Below are positions 52,401 to 59,126 of a stretch of 64,000 nt of DNA, piece by piece. The position numbers were made by a program, and so were the translations under genes. Numbering within the stretch: position 1 is the first letter of the stretch; every line of letters starts with the position of its first letter. A model generated the notes under the pieces. It was not told the origin of the DNA. It worked only from the letters and a program-made list of their open reading frames with translations, and did no database searches. Source of the DNA: G965216255 sp965216255 (GTDB lineage Bacteria; Bacteroidota; Rhodothermia; Rhodothermales; Bin80); assembly GCA_965216255.1 (NCBI GenBank), contig OZ244148.1:4712001-4776000 (forward strand), read 5' to 3'.

Positions 52401-54383
52401 GCCGAAATAGCCGACGAAGAAGGCCGGGGCACCATATTGGACGACGACGATCCGGTATCGCTGAGCATCTTTGATGTAACGGTGGCGGAGGATGCAGGTA
52501 TGGCGAACTTTGTGGTGAGGATGAGTCAGGTGAGCGGAAAGTTCGTGAACGTCAATTTTGCGACTTCGGATGAGACGGCGCAGCAGGGTAGCGACTATAC
52601 GGCCTCGAATGGCATCATAGTGTTTGAGCCGGGAAGTCAGACGGGCAAGATAGCCGTCTCTATTGTAGACGATGTTCTGGACGAGAGTGCGGAGGAGACC
52701 TTCAAGGCGACGCTAAGCAATGCAAGCAATGCCGTCATAGCGAGGGGAGAGGCCACGGGGACGATTTTGGACAACGAGGGGCAGCCATTGCTGCGGATAG
52801 ACGATGTAACGGTGAGTGAAGAGGATGGTGTTGCTTCGTTTCGGGTGTGGCTATCGGAGCCGAGCAGCAGGATGGTGATGGTGGGCTACCGCACCGTGGA
52901 TGGTAGCGCCGAGGCCGGAGCAGACTATGAGGGTCAGCAAGGGACGGTGTCGTTTGAGCCTGGACAGATCGAGGAGACGATAGCGGTAAAGTTGATAAGG
53001 GATGGCCGGGACTGGGCCACAGAGACATTTACCCTGGCGCTGGAATCAGCCACCCATGCACAGATAGAGGACCCTGCAGCGACGGCCACGATTGTGGAGG
53101 AAGGATCGGTGCTCGGCGACGTAATGGCACAATGGCTGGCCCGCTTCAGCAGGACGTCAGCCGGTCATGTGGCCAGTGCACTGGAAGATCGCGTGCAGTG
53201 GCTCACGTCCGCACCGCGCTGTACGCCACGGATGGGTAGCGGCATCAAGCATTTCCGATACATAAATCCGTCATGGGATCCGTCGGTCGGCGAATTGTTT
53301 TCGGGCTGTTCGATGGCCCTGAAATCGGCGAGAGGGCAGGGTGAGATGAGTCTCTGGGGGCGCGGCGCGTATACGCGCTTTAATGGCAGAGACGGGCAGC
53401 TAAGTATCAAGGGCAATGTTTCGACGGCGGCGTTAGGCGTGGATTACCTGTCGCCGCGAGGCTGGTTGACCGGAGTGCTGTTGGCCCACAGCCGGGGAGA
53501 CGGCACGTTTGCGGCGGTGGATCTGGAAGGTGAAGCACGCTCTAGCCTCACGGGGATCTATCCGTACGTGCGATACGGCAATACAAGGCGTTCCGTCTGG
53601 GGCATGGCCGGGTACGGGACGGGCACGGCGCTGCTGGAATCGGAAGACAGCCTGGAGTCTGCGCTGGATGCTGTCATGGGGTTAGCCGGCATGCGTGTCG
53701 GGCTTCTGAAAATGGGACAAGCTCACGTCTCGTATGAGGCGGACGCACTGGTGGTTCGCACGATGGCGGACAATCTGGACGTACTCGTGCACCGTGTGCG
53801 TGCGGGCCTGGAGGGCGTTTTGCGTCTGAGCCAGGGGTGGAGCCCGTATGTGGAGGCTTCCGTGCGGCAGGATGGAGGAGATGCCGAGACCGGTATCGGC
53901 GTGGAAGTAGCCGGAGGCGTACGCTATGCTGGCAATGCGCTGAAAGCGGAAGTAACCTCCCGGGGGCTGCTGGCCCATGCCTCGACAGGCTTCACGGAAT
54001 GGGGCGTAGCCGGGGCTCTGCACTATGGCAACGCCGCGGGCCTGGGTCCTGCGGCATCCATCCGGCCCTCGTGGGGCACAGCGCACTCGGGTGGCATGCA
54101 AGCGTTGTGGCGACCGGCATCCATAGAAGACGCGCTGCATGGAATATCGGGTGCAAGAAGATTGGAGCTGGCCCTCGGATATGGCATGCCCTCCATAGTG
54201 GGCACGGGAATTGCAAGGCCGGTGGCGGCAATGACCCTGCAGGAGCAAGGCAGAGAATACAGGCTGGGCTACGAAGTGGCTATGCGTCGCTACCTGAACC
54301 TGTCCATGGAGGCCGTGGCGCGCACCGTAGCCGTGAACAAACGCAACTACGGCGTCAGCGTCCGCGGAACCATGCGCTGGTAG
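40434..54383 (+). CDS. Giant surface protein: signal peptide, about 36 Calx-beta-like modules, C-terminal outer-membrane barrel
   Basis: One uninterrupted frame of 4,649 residues. Residues about 1-31 form a signal peptide (LWQGVVITAVLLSGLGAWQD). Modules 1-5 (about 36-597) are near-identical 113-residue units. A divergent block follows (about 598-1572, with one segment near 976-1086 not Calx-beta-like), then a run of about 24 regular modules to about 4220. Each module carries the calcium-binding Calx-beta pattern: a strand, ATADVTATAG-D-Y, then D-E-x-E-T-F and GTI-x-D-N-D. A linker (LARFSRTSAGHVASALEDRV) leads to an autotransporter-like beta-barrel (about 4301-4649: MSLWGRGAYTRFNGRDGQLS) ending in YGVSVRGTMRW with C-terminal Trp, the usual signal for BAM insertion. 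It is probably a self-anchored, Ca-stiffened adhesin on the cell surface. There is no type IX tail; type V-like export in such a lineage is unusual. Confidence 0.9.
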   Translation: MCRELSVPCWQAWRLWQGVVITAVLLSGLGAWQDDALVLTVTGESAQEANGPLTFTLTLDAPSTSDIELTYATADVTATAGVDYEGEAAGSFTIKAGTRDTTIAVQMKHDGRDEPDETFKLTVAAVNAGDIGSGSVLSAVGKILDNDAAPVLRVTGQSKEEGNGPLTFTLTLDAVSGRDIELTYATADVTATAGADYVEVPAGSFTIKAGTRDTTIAVQMKHDGRDEEDETFELTVTAVIASDIRSGSVLSAVGTIRDNDAAPVLRVTGQSKAEANGPLTFKLTLDAVSGRDIELTYATADVTATAGADYAGVAVGRLTIEAGASDRTVTVQMKHDALDEEDETFELRVAAVNAGEIGSGSVLSAVGTIRDNDAAPVLRVTGQSKAEANGPLTFKLTLDAVSGRDIELTYATVDVTATAGADYAGAAAGTFTIEEGTRETTLAVQMKHDAIDEEDETFKLTMAAVDASEIGSGSVLTAVGTIRDNDAAPLLRVTGKSEEETNGPLTFTLTLDAVSGRDIELTYATADITAMAGLDYVGVAAGSFTIEAGTRETTLAVQMKADDLVEEDETFELTMTAVDAEKIGARSVLTAVGTIRDRPTVTLSVTPGAMAEGDLVADLLVTATLSAARTVPTIITLSFGGTATFGSDYEVVPASPEITVALAATSKEVAIALTVVDDTFYENIGSDAFEIIVVQGSNADGLQVESAELKLNDNDTVFPSIELTVEPSYLALDEGESGTLSFSLVLQGENPNRFEIDTEFTGSVVQIGELEHGEDYTTDPEDWLPMILPAGAISFAKDVTFHVIDDEIRETQYESLTLLHMELVANDVRIPVSRAGHNTTILSVSPSDEKHIQIEFEPTEAIYENAGPTDIELFVVPDVGKDPPDEDLRILFSVDERSSGAHSPEDYSIVPEVIPRVDWTQGESESDRVTITVTPVADDDHDEEYIERIQIKGVFTKGSGYEIRSAALRIINVAPPDLRGVGIESPPNHAIIYFLGEELTARINFSQPVGLRGQGMTFTVDLDSGPVVANCLPNANSSVRITCTYTIQAGDSDIDGVEIKAGAIKLGDASIVDKEGSSVTIDFTIPDTFLKRYDQQVQGTSFVYELVPSVESFQEGQKAREVVVTATEKLGKVSEFNATIELFFRNEKTSKQDYVVTGERTINIVAGETTGSTTLEITPTFDGIKEADEEVFYLDGDAGHQAVEPYEMKILDAPDISLAVSPESIQEDGGAETVTITASLPRIALAYDEAIVVELLQAGTATKGSDFTIGSLPDVTISAGETSGSGSVVVTPINDDLVEGDETISFNGATTSLGVTGTNLKLQDDDSEAGIILSVGNSLVGEADGETVIEVTATATATFSLDVDVSLDLGGQATEDTDYTADWDPGATISIAQGTTTGTTNLEISPVDDDIREGDETIVVQGTASNGVSVEVAPITLSDNDRVFELGIEAILQVAEGTGDETGSNYGYTEITVSLSPPPTRTVSVPVSYIAGTATAGGPLAWQDPYNTEADFAGFGEGVSLTFKPEIHPTQSFRLRMVPDRRDEDDETFTLVVQIPGQPQATTRATFTILDDDDPPVISIVEDAAGSEDVGQLVFLVRLDVESDRRIRVPYDVVDVTATELLDYTAEGNGELEFEPGETEQTITVRIEDDLLAEDDETFTVVLKESETVTLGDSEATGTIEDNDGAPEVIVENARGEEAAGSIRFFVRPIQESGRDISVDYTATTEAGNTATEGEDYVAVTQPVTLTIPAGSRGEWFAVTITDDFVDEDDETFTVTLSNPENASVGSATATGTILDDEDLSLRIDPAQASEIAGEIIFAVTMNWPSTKTIKVQAKTLDGADDTATEDVDYDKTSELLTILPLELAQSFVVTINNDLLEEADETFTVVLSNEENVSLSAAEATGTILDDEEAPVLTVAGESKEEADGPLTFTLTLDAESARDIELTYATADVTATAQLDYVEPVAGSITIEAGDQAATIAVQMKEDELDEQDETFELTVAAVDADAIGPRSVLTAVGTIEDDDEVPEVSIANADPVTEGDIAEFTLTLSAQSGRDVTVSYGTEDGSAVAPGDYEAKRGRVTIPAGKTEAVIVVRTEDDDQDEVDTETFTVVLSSAVNATLDADKDEGTGTILDNEGRPTVSIEDAPSVTEGVDAVFAVKLSEASAQEVSVSYKTVDVTATGGQDYDAAVGGSLVVPAGNTEATIVVGTSDDLLDENTETFTVILSAPVNSVLNADKDEGTGTILDNDDAPMVSIEDAPSVTEGGEAVFVVKLSEASASEVTVPYATSDATATAGQDYEAAVGGSLVIPAGKTDTTIVVGTIDDPLDEETETFTVVLGAPANATLDADKGEGTGTIEDNDDAPTVSIEDADPVTEGRAAEFTVTLSEVSGRDVVVPYVTSDGTANSPGDYVAEPSGSVKIKAGETEVTIEVHTIDDVQQEEEETFAVTLSDPVGAALAVGGEAATGTILDNDGAPTVSIEDAPPVTEGGKAEFVVRLSVASGQEVTVPYATSDATATAGADYEAETAGSLTIEAGRTDTTIVLQTLDDDLIEESETFTVTLGEPVGAELAVGGEDGTGTILDNDDGPTVSIEDAPPVTEGGEAVFAVTLSGVSGRQVVVAYATGDGTATGGQDYDAAVGGSLVIPAGKTDTTIAVQTIDDAEKEEAETFEVLLGDVQGATIEEGRGVAEGTIVDNEEVSVRIADAEAVIEGGKAAFAVTLSKASGQAVVLAYATRDVTAISPGDYAAEPNGSMTIEAGKTDTTIVVQTIDDTEKEEEETFEVVLTSAAGAGIVVGRSVGRGTIRDNDTARTVRIADAEVVTEGEVATFVLTLSGASSQAVVVGYATEDVTATSPGDYVAEPNGSVTIAVAETEVVIEVQTTDDTEREDRETFVVRLGDVAGATIGQGSGVAEGSIEDNEGISVRIADVWVAEGAGVAAFVVTLSAESDAEVTVAYATVDGSAEAGLDYSSRSGTLTFAVGDTEKEIRVSITDDALDEEDETFEVRLSAPVGAVLSDVVATGTILDNEPSLRIDDVTVAEAAGEAVFKVTLSPQSNWEVTLAYATADGSAEAGLDYSLDSGTLTFAVGDTEKEIRIPITDDTLDEEAETFTVTLTNPTSAGVTRPVATGTIEDDDAAPSLIVEDLEVFEHEGTASISVLLTSESQETVVVRYLTEDVTATTALEDYLSSAGTLEFAPGQSLGQIEVGILEDGHVEGDETFRVFLREAVHAGIADGEAVVTIRDNDVWSELRIGDAIAAEGGGTATFAVSLTPAAVEMVTVGYATADGSAEAGLDYTSDSGTLTFSAAETRKTFTVDVLEDTEVEQNETFTVELSDVLGARIALGIGVGTILDNDGTSILTVADMEVGEEVGTARVRVVLSPARGEEVTVAYATSDGTARQGEDYTAVTNTLSIPIGGEEGWIPIEITNDGIAEPDEAFTVTLSAPTHAILGNETATVAIVDDDLPVLSINNPFAPEHQGIMVFMLSLDQVRDEAVTVNYATMDVSATAGADYVSHAGIARIAAGALRQEIEVVIIEDAALESSETFEMVLSDARGAEMGVAVGRGTIQDNDAYNMAIRDVEVEEDEGSAVFTVELDYRNTDQEVSVSYRTLAGTAEDNEDFHGESGRLVFAPGALRRQIQVSIIDDAEHEADEAFSVVLSQVENATLVDAEATATIRDNDLRKVDITGVTVVEGEGVARFAVNLDDATLKPVILVYQTLEGTAESGSDYHSIRGALTFERGEIAKVIEVPVVDDGMDEPDETFTVLIGGALNAELMRSVATATILDDDEAPVLDVAGDVTVGEGDAAAVFTVTLRGRSAWPVEVEYETEDITAREGLDYTSSSGRLSIPPGFGTGTLTVVVLEDEVDEPDEAFLLRLTGAERATLGSAQARGIIMDNDATPALRIDDVTVVESEASAVFTVGMSHASSERVLVNYATSDETATAGLDYVNTNGTLVLEPGEVEAQIPVPVESDGVDELDAETFLVTLSVAVAAEIADEEGRGTILDDDDPVSLSIFDVTVAEDAGMANFVVRMSQVSGKFVNVNFATSDETAQQGSDYTASNGIIVFEPGSQTGKIAVSIVDDVLDESAEETFKATLSNASNAVIARGEATGTILDNEGQPLLRIDDVTVSEEDGVASFRVWLSEPSSRMVMVGYRTVDGSAEAGADYEGQQGTVSFEPGQIEETIAVKLIRDGRDWATETFTLALESATHAQIEDPAATATIVEEGSVLGDVMAQWLARFSRTSAGHVASALEDRVQWLTSAPRCTPRMGSGIKHFRYINPSWDPSVGELFSGCSMALKSARGQGEMSLWGRGAYTRFNGRDGQLSIKGNVSTAALGVDYLSPRGWLTGVLLAHSRGDGTFAAVDLEGEARSSLTGIYPYVRYGNTRRSVWGMAGYGTGTALLESEDSLESALDAVMGLAGMRVGLLKMGQAHVSYEADALVVRTMADNLDVLVHRVRAGLEGVLRLSQGWSPYVEASVRQDGGDAETGIGVEVAGGVRYAGNALKAEVTSRGLLAHASTGFTEWGVAGALHYGNAAGLGPAASIRPSWGTAHSGGMQALWRPASIEDALHGISGARRLELALGYGMPSIVGTGIARPVAAMTLQEQGREYRLGYEVAMRRYLNLSMEAVARTVAVNKRNYGVSVRGTMRW
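40536..42225 (+). repeat. Five tandem near-identical 339-bp Calx-beta coding repeats
   Basis: Copies begin near 40542, 40881, 41220, 41559 and 41898, exactly 339 bp (113 codons) apart. They differ at few positions; each opens with GTGCTGAGGGTGACGGG or a close variant and contains GACATAGAGCTGACGTATGC. Copies 2-4 share long identical stretches, whereas the rest of the gene has diverged modules, so this block was recently expanded or homogenised. A similar single copy recurs at about 46167. Confidence 0.85.
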
Positions 54384-54443
54384 CCGCGGCATCGGCCATG
54401 CTCGCCATGGACGTTAAGCCGGATGAAATCGATGGCACGAGTC

Positions 54444-54460
54444 CGGGGCAATAGGCCCCG
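54444..54460 (+). terminator. Possible hairpin after the giant gene
   Basis: CGGGGC (54444-54449) pairs with GCCCCG (54455-54460) across AATAG, about 60 bases after the stop. The nearest T-run (TTTTTT) is about 27 bases further, so it is only a weak intrinsic-terminator candidate. Confidence 0.3.
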
Positions 54461-55228
54461 CCATTGAGGGCTTCTTGCTACTCCGTCATTTTTTGAGAAG
54501 GGATTGCGCCAAAGCCAGCCCGGATTCTTGACAGGTACGCACTTGCCCTTGGGCTGAATCGTACTCCAATCGTTGGACAGGATATTGGTCAAATTAGGAT
54601 AGCAGGCTGCCAGAGTTGTGGAAAGCGGCCGATTGCATTTATCCGCCTGGCACAAAAGTGCCTCGCAGACGCAGAAGGAAAACCCCGCCGAATTAGCAAG
54701 ATCGCGCCCGAACGCAGGATCCTTGCCCGGGATGCCCAGCGGCTGGGCCCAGGCTGGCCTCGGTGTGCTGAAATCTTTGTCGCGGCACGCTCCGCGCGCT
54801 GCGCACCAACCATGTGTGTCCAGGCGTGCGCTGCACGCTCGCAGGGAATGGTTACCAAATCCGGCGCGCCCATCCTTGTTCTGGGGCACTGGCCGCACGG
54901 CGCCAGGAGCTCGTCCCGGTCCAGTGCTGCCTGGAGACGGCGGGTGTTAAGCGGCGTTTTGGCCGCTCCCCGACTATCCGGCGCATGAGGTCAGGGTTTT
55001 CTGAACCTCCGGGAGGTGGCGGAACCGTGCGTGCCTGCCATCTCATTTTCGCTCTAACGCCGCGGCCAAGTGAACGCCTGGTTCCCGCACGCGTAGTAAT
55101 GGCCCGGGACATCACAACGACGGGTTGCGACTAGGTTTTCGCGGTGTTTTCCAGGGTATCTGTTCCCGCATCCTTGATCTACCACTCCGAGATGCGACTT
55201 CCAGGCCTTGCACATAGAGCGCGCCCCG
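54461..55228. other. Intergenic stretch between the giant gene and hisC
   Basis: No confident gene. A minus-strand frame (54347-54898) contains a Cys-rich stretch (CVCEALLCQADKC, later KGKCVPVKNPGW) that looks protein-like, but the frame overlaps the 3' end of the giant gene, has no recognisable start and matches no family I know. Confidence 0.45.
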
Positions 55229-56320
55229 ATGCGACAAGATTCGGTACTTGACGCCGCACTTTCCTGCATTCGTCCAACGGTTCGGGTGGAGACTCCTTAC
55301 CATGTTGGAGGCCGTGAGAACATTGCGGTCAAACTTAATCAGAATGAGAGCCCGTTTGATATGCCCCAGGATGTAAAGCGTGCATTGGCGCGCACATTTC
55401 TGGACACTCCTGTTAATCGATATCCGGGCGAAACGCCTCAAGAACTGTGCGCGGCGATTGCCGAACACGTTGGCTGGCCAGTGCGCGGCATCCTTGTTGG
55501 CAACGGGTCCAACGACCTCATGTTTACCGTTGCGACAGCCACCATCGCTGCGGGCACACCTGTGGTGCTTCCCCGTCCGCTCTTTTCGCTGTACGAAAAG
55601 GTTGTCCGCCTAAACGACGGCAAGCCGGTATCCGTGGACCCGCACCCGGACCTTTGCTTTGATATTGAGGGCATGCTGGCCGCCATCAAATGGGTGAAGC
55701 CGCGCTTGGTCATTCTGGCGACACCCAATAATCCGACCGGGCTGGCCGTTTCGGCTTCTGACGTGGCCAGGATTGCCACGGCGACAAGCGGACTCGTGCT
55801 GGTTGATGAGGCCTACGTGGAATTCTGTGACGAGGATAGTGCACTGACCATTCTGCAGGATTTTCCCAATATGCTGCTTCTGCGCACGTTCTCTAAGGCG
55901 TTTGGCCTGGCGGGACTGCGCCTGGGATTCTTGGTGGGCCATCCTGCCATTGTTGGTGAGCTACTCAAGGCCCGCTATCCCTTCGCAGTAGACCGGCTGG
56001 CGGAGGCGGCGGCACTGTTGCTGCTGCGCAGGCCGGCCCTTTTGGCACGGCGTGTGGCGCAGATAAAACGTGAAACCACCCGGCTATACGAGCGCCTTAG
56101 TGCAATGGAGGGGGTGGATGCTTTGCGTCCACAAGCGAACTTTGTGATATTCCGGCCTCCGAAGGATGCGGGCAGCGTTATGAATCGGCTGGCACAAAGA
56201 GGAGTCCTAGTGCGGAACATGGGCGGTTATCCTGCGCTGAAGGGGCGCCTTCGTGTCAGCGCCGGTACTGAAAAGGAGAACAACATTTTTCTCTCAGTGT
56301 TGGAATCGCTGCTGCATTAG
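55229..56320 (+). CDS. hisC: Histidinol-phosphate aminotransferase
   Basis: HisC transfers an amino group from glutamate to imidazole-acetol phosphate in histidine biosynthesis. This fold-type I PLP enzyme has 363 residues from the ATG at 55229 (a TTG at 55208 adds seven unlikely residues). It shows the substrate-side KLNQNESPF, GNGSNDLMFTVATATI, the conserved ATPNNPTGLAVS, LVDEAYVEFC with the PLP-pyridine Asp, and the Schiff-base Lys in RTFSKAFGLAGLRLGFLVG, followed by the Arg in KGRLRVSAGT. The neighbours are not his genes; hisD is at 33.6 kb. Confidence 0.94.
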   Translation: MRQDSVLDAALSCIRPTVRVETPYHVGGRENIAVKLNQNESPFDMPQDVKRALARTFLDTPVNRYPGETPQELCAAIAEHVGWPVRGILVGNGSNDLMFTVATATIAAGTPVVLPRPLFSLYEKVVRLNDGKPVSVDPHPDLCFDIEGMLAAIKWVKPRLVILATPNNPTGLAVSASDVARIATATSGLVLVDEAYVEFCDEDSALTILQDFPNMLLLRTFSKAFGLAGLRLGFLVGHPAIVGELLKARYPFAVDRLAEAAALLLLRRPALLARRVAQIKRETTRLYERLSAMEGVDALRPQANFVIFRPPKDAGSVMNRLAQRGVLVRNMGGYPALKGRLRVSAGTEKENNIFLSVLESLLH

Positions 56321-56399
56321 GGGTGCAGTTATGGCGTGTGCAGCGAGTGCACCATACCATTAGCTCGGTCACGAGGTAGGTCGTACTCCGATGCTCGGC

Positions 56400-56972
56400 A
56401 TGGACCACATACAAGTTGACATCATCGGGCTTTCGACAAGCCCTTCCAGCGGAGGCGCATACGCGCTGGTGCTTGGTGAGGTAGGTGGAAGCCGCCGACT
56501 CCCCATCATCATAGGTGCATTCGAGGCCCAGGCCATTGCCCTGGAGCTGGAAAAAATCCAGCCACCGCGGCCCATGACGCACGATCTGCTTCGTGATGCT
56601 TTCCTCGAAATGGGGGGTGAAGTGGTGGATGTGGTGATAGATGAACTGCGCGAAGGGACATTTTTTGCCAAGATCCGCTTTGTTCGTGACGGACGGGAAT
56701 GCTATCTGGACGCGCGCCCAAGTGATGCCGTGGCGCTGGCCGTTCGTGTGGATGCGGACATTTATGTCACGCCAGCCGTACTCGAAGAAGCGGGTATTCC
56801 GATTGAGGGTGAAGTGGCAGAGACCGAACAAGAAGAAGCCGCAGCGGGCTCGCAACTTTCCCGCATTGAGCATATGGAGCAGCAGCTCAGCAAGGCTATA
56901 CAGGAAGAGAACTACGAAGAGGCCGCCCGCCTCAGGGACGCGCTGGTGCAACTCAGGGAGAAGCGCAACTGA
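56400..56972 (+). CDS. Bifunctional nuclease-family (DUF151) protein with UVR tail
   Basis: 190 residues from MDHIQVDIIG (56400). The DUF151/BFN domain (about 1-135) has SGGAYALVLGEVGGSRRLPI, IGAFEAQAIALELEKIQPPR and the conserved RPSDAVALAVRVDADIYVTP. Related proteins have been described as nucleases acting on DNA and RNA, though the catalytic role is not settled. The C-terminal about 40 residues are a UVR (UvrB/UvrC) motif coiled-coil: LSKAIQEENYEEAARLRDAL, the form found in Bacteroidota and Actinobacteria. The gene lies between hisC and bshC on the same strand but does not overlap them. Confidence 0.92.
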   Translation: MDHIQVDIIGLSTSPSSGGAYALVLGEVGGSRRLPIIIGAFEAQAIALELEKIQPPRPMTHDLLRDAFLEMGGEVVDVVIDELREGTFFAKIRFVRDGRECYLDARPSDAVALAVRVDADIYVTPAVLEEAGIPIEGEVAETEQEEAAAGSQLSRIEHMEQQLSKAIQEENYEEAARLRDALVQLREKRN

Positions 56973-57053
56973 GCCGACCGATCCGCATCCCTGTTCAAGC
57001 GGAGCTTCACGGTGCGGAGTGTTCGATTTATTGTTGTAAGTAACCGTGGAACC

Positions 57054-58661
57054 ATGAATGAGTGCTCGGAAGGCATCCGCTTTTCCCGCATGCCGGGTTT
57101 CCCCGGGCTGTTTTCCACCTACTGCACCAACTATGCCGACTTGGAGGCCTTCTTTGGTGGCAACTGGCGCAGCAGAGATGCCTACGAAGCGGTGGCCGAG
57201 CGGGTGCAGACGCCCCACCCCGACGCGGTGGCTTCCGTACTGGAGCGGCAGAATGCAGCCTGGGATGCGGGCGACGCCTCGGCGCTGCGTGAGCCGGGCA
57301 CACTTGTCGTGGTAACGGGCCAGCAGCTGGGCCTCTTCGGTGGCCCCCTTTACACGCTGTACAAGGCCCTTACCACCGTGCAGTTGGCGCGCCGCCTTTC
57401 GTCCGAACTCGGACGGACAGTGCTGCCGGTCTTCTGGCTGGAAGGGGCAGATCATGACTTGGACGAAATCGCGGTGCTGACGTTGCTGCGCTCCGGCGCC
57501 GTGAATAGCCTGCGCTACCGCGGACACGGGCTGCCGGAGGCCGGTAATCTGGGTAGCGTCGGCCGGCTCTCCTTTACAGAAGACATTCAGCGCATTAGGG
57601 ACGAACTGCGCCGGACGCTTGCGCCGACGGAATTCAGTAGCGCGGTGCTGGACGAGTATTTTGCAGCTTACCGGGAAGGCACCTCATTCATGGAGGCTTT
57701 TGCGCAGAGCCTGGCAGCGCTGTTTCGGGGCACAGGCCTCGTCCTCGTCAACCCGGAGGTGCCCGAGCTCAAGCAGCTGGCTACGGCCCTTTTCAAGCGG
57801 GAGCTGCGGGACCACGCCACGACCACGGCTCTCATCGAAGAGGCAAGCGGCGCGCTGGAGCACGCGTACCACGCCCAGATTCGGGCGCGGCCGACGAATC
57901 TCTTTGTCAACGGTAGTCAGGGAAGGGAGGCCATTGTGCCAAACGGTCGGGACTTCGTGCTTCGAACCAGCAGCCGGCGATTCTCAGAGAAGGCGCTGCA
58001 GGCGCACATGGACGCGGCGCCGCAGCTATTCAGTCCCAATGTTGCGCTTCGCCCGCTCGTGCAGGATACTCTGCTGCCGACGGTGGCCTATGTCGCCGGT
58101 CCTGGCGAGGTGTCGTACTTCGCACAGCTCAGGCGTCTGTATGCGTGGGCCGGCATACCCATGCCCATCATCTACCCGCGTGCAAGTGTGACGATCGTCG
58201 AGTCCAAGGTGCAGCGGTTTCTGGAAAAGCATAGCCTGGGGGTAGCAGACCTGGGAGACGACTTGGAGCGCGTATTCCAGCGCCTCGTCTTGTCGTCCAC
58301 GGATGTCGAGGCCATGTTTGAGGAGGCCTCGCACGGTATTGAGCGCGCCATATACCGGCTGCGGCCGGGTGTAGAGGGCGTGGATCCGACGCTTGGGCGG
58401 AGCGCAGAGGCGGCGCAGACCTCCATGCAGAAGCAGCTCGCCAAGCTTAAGAGTCGCGCCATTCGGGCCGAAAAGCGGAAGCACGACGAACTCCGCTCGC
58501 AACTGGAGCGTGCCAGGCACAACCTTTATCCAGGCGGGAAGCTGCAGGAACGAGCGCTGCCCGCGCTGTACTTCCTGAACAAGTACGGGCCGGGTTTCCT
58601 GGAGCGTTTGCACGAGCAGGTATCACTCGAAACCACGCGGCACCAGGTCGTGTGCCTTTAA
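57054..58661 (+). CDS. bshC: Bacillithiol biosynthesis cysteine-adding enzyme BshC
   Basis: 535 residues from the ATG at 57054 (MNECSEGIRF); an earlier in-frame start at 57012 adds residues not in the family. BshC joins cysteine to glucosaminyl malate, the last step of bacillithiol synthesis, a low-molecular-weight thiol of Firmicutes and of the Bacteroidota/Chlorobi/Rhodothermota group. The nucleotide-binding-like core is seen in LVVVTGQQLGLFGGPLYTLY, VLPVFWLEGADHDLDEIAVL, LRPLVQDTLLPTVAYVAGPG and SYFAQLRRLYAWAGIPMPII. The C-terminal coiled-coil (KRKHDELRSQLERARHNLYP) ends near LERLHEQVSL. bshA and bshB are not in this window. Intact. Confidence 0.95.
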   Translation: MNECSEGIRFSRMPGFPGLFSTYCTNYADLEAFFGGNWRSRDAYEAVAERVQTPHPDAVASVLERQNAAWDAGDASALREPGTLVVVTGQQLGLFGGPLYTLYKALTTVQLARRLSSELGRTVLPVFWLEGADHDLDEIAVLTLLRSGAVNSLRYRGHGLPEAGNLGSVGRLSFTEDIQRIRDELRRTLAPTEFSSAVLDEYFAAYREGTSFMEAFAQSLAALFRGTGLVLVNPEVPELKQLATALFKRELRDHATTTALIEEASGALEHAYHAQIRARPTNLFVNGSQGREAIVPNGRDFVLRTSSRRFSEKALQAHMDAAPQLFSPNVALRPLVQDTLLPTVAYVAGPGEVSYFAQLRRLYAWAGIPMPIIYPRASVTIVESKVQRFLEKHSLGVADLGDDLERVFQRLVLSSTDVEAMFEEASHGIERAIYRLRPGVEGVDPTLGRSAEAAQTSMQKQLAKLKSRAIRAEKRKHDELRSQLERARHNLYPGGKLQERALPALYFLNKYGPGFLERLHEQVSLETTRHQVVCL

Positions 58662-59126
58662 GCTTCCCCTGAATCGCTGTTTCATGCTGAAGGCCAGCTT
58701 TGCAATTCCTGGTGGGTCACTTTCCGGATGGCGCTTGATGGGTGCAATGCTCCTTGAGCGCCTGTGGTGCAGGTTTGGACGTGCATACGGGAGAAACGCA
58801 CGGTTGAGGTCAAGAAGGAAGAACGCGGTCAGTGATGCGGTCAGGGATTTGAAGGATCGATCAGAAGTAGGTACTGGACAAAGATCAGAACATACGCCAC
58901 AAAATAGGGCTGCGCCCGCGGCTGTCACCCCTTGAAGTAATGTCGAAGTCTGGCCAGGATGGGCCGGCTCTTGCTTTTGCTGTAGTGTATGCCCACCCCC
59001 CTTTTCGTGCCCTTGCTTTGCCGAAATAGAAACAGCCTGAAGTTCAGGCCCGTTTCATTGCGCAGTTCCAAGGCCACATTTCAGGCAGTCGCGGGATGCG
59101 GCGCACGTACCCGGTTTGAATTCCGC
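58662..59126. other. Intergenic stretch between bshC and the lipase-like gene
   Basis: Short frames on both strands (58684-58935 plus, 58623-58928 minus) overlap and have no recognisable domains. It presumably contains the promoter of the following gene. Confidence 0.45.

Noticed and set aside
54347..54898. Cys-rich minus-strand frame as a small secreted protein
   Set aside because: It overlaps the end of the giant gene, lacks a signal peptide and a plausible start, and the opposite strand is equally open.
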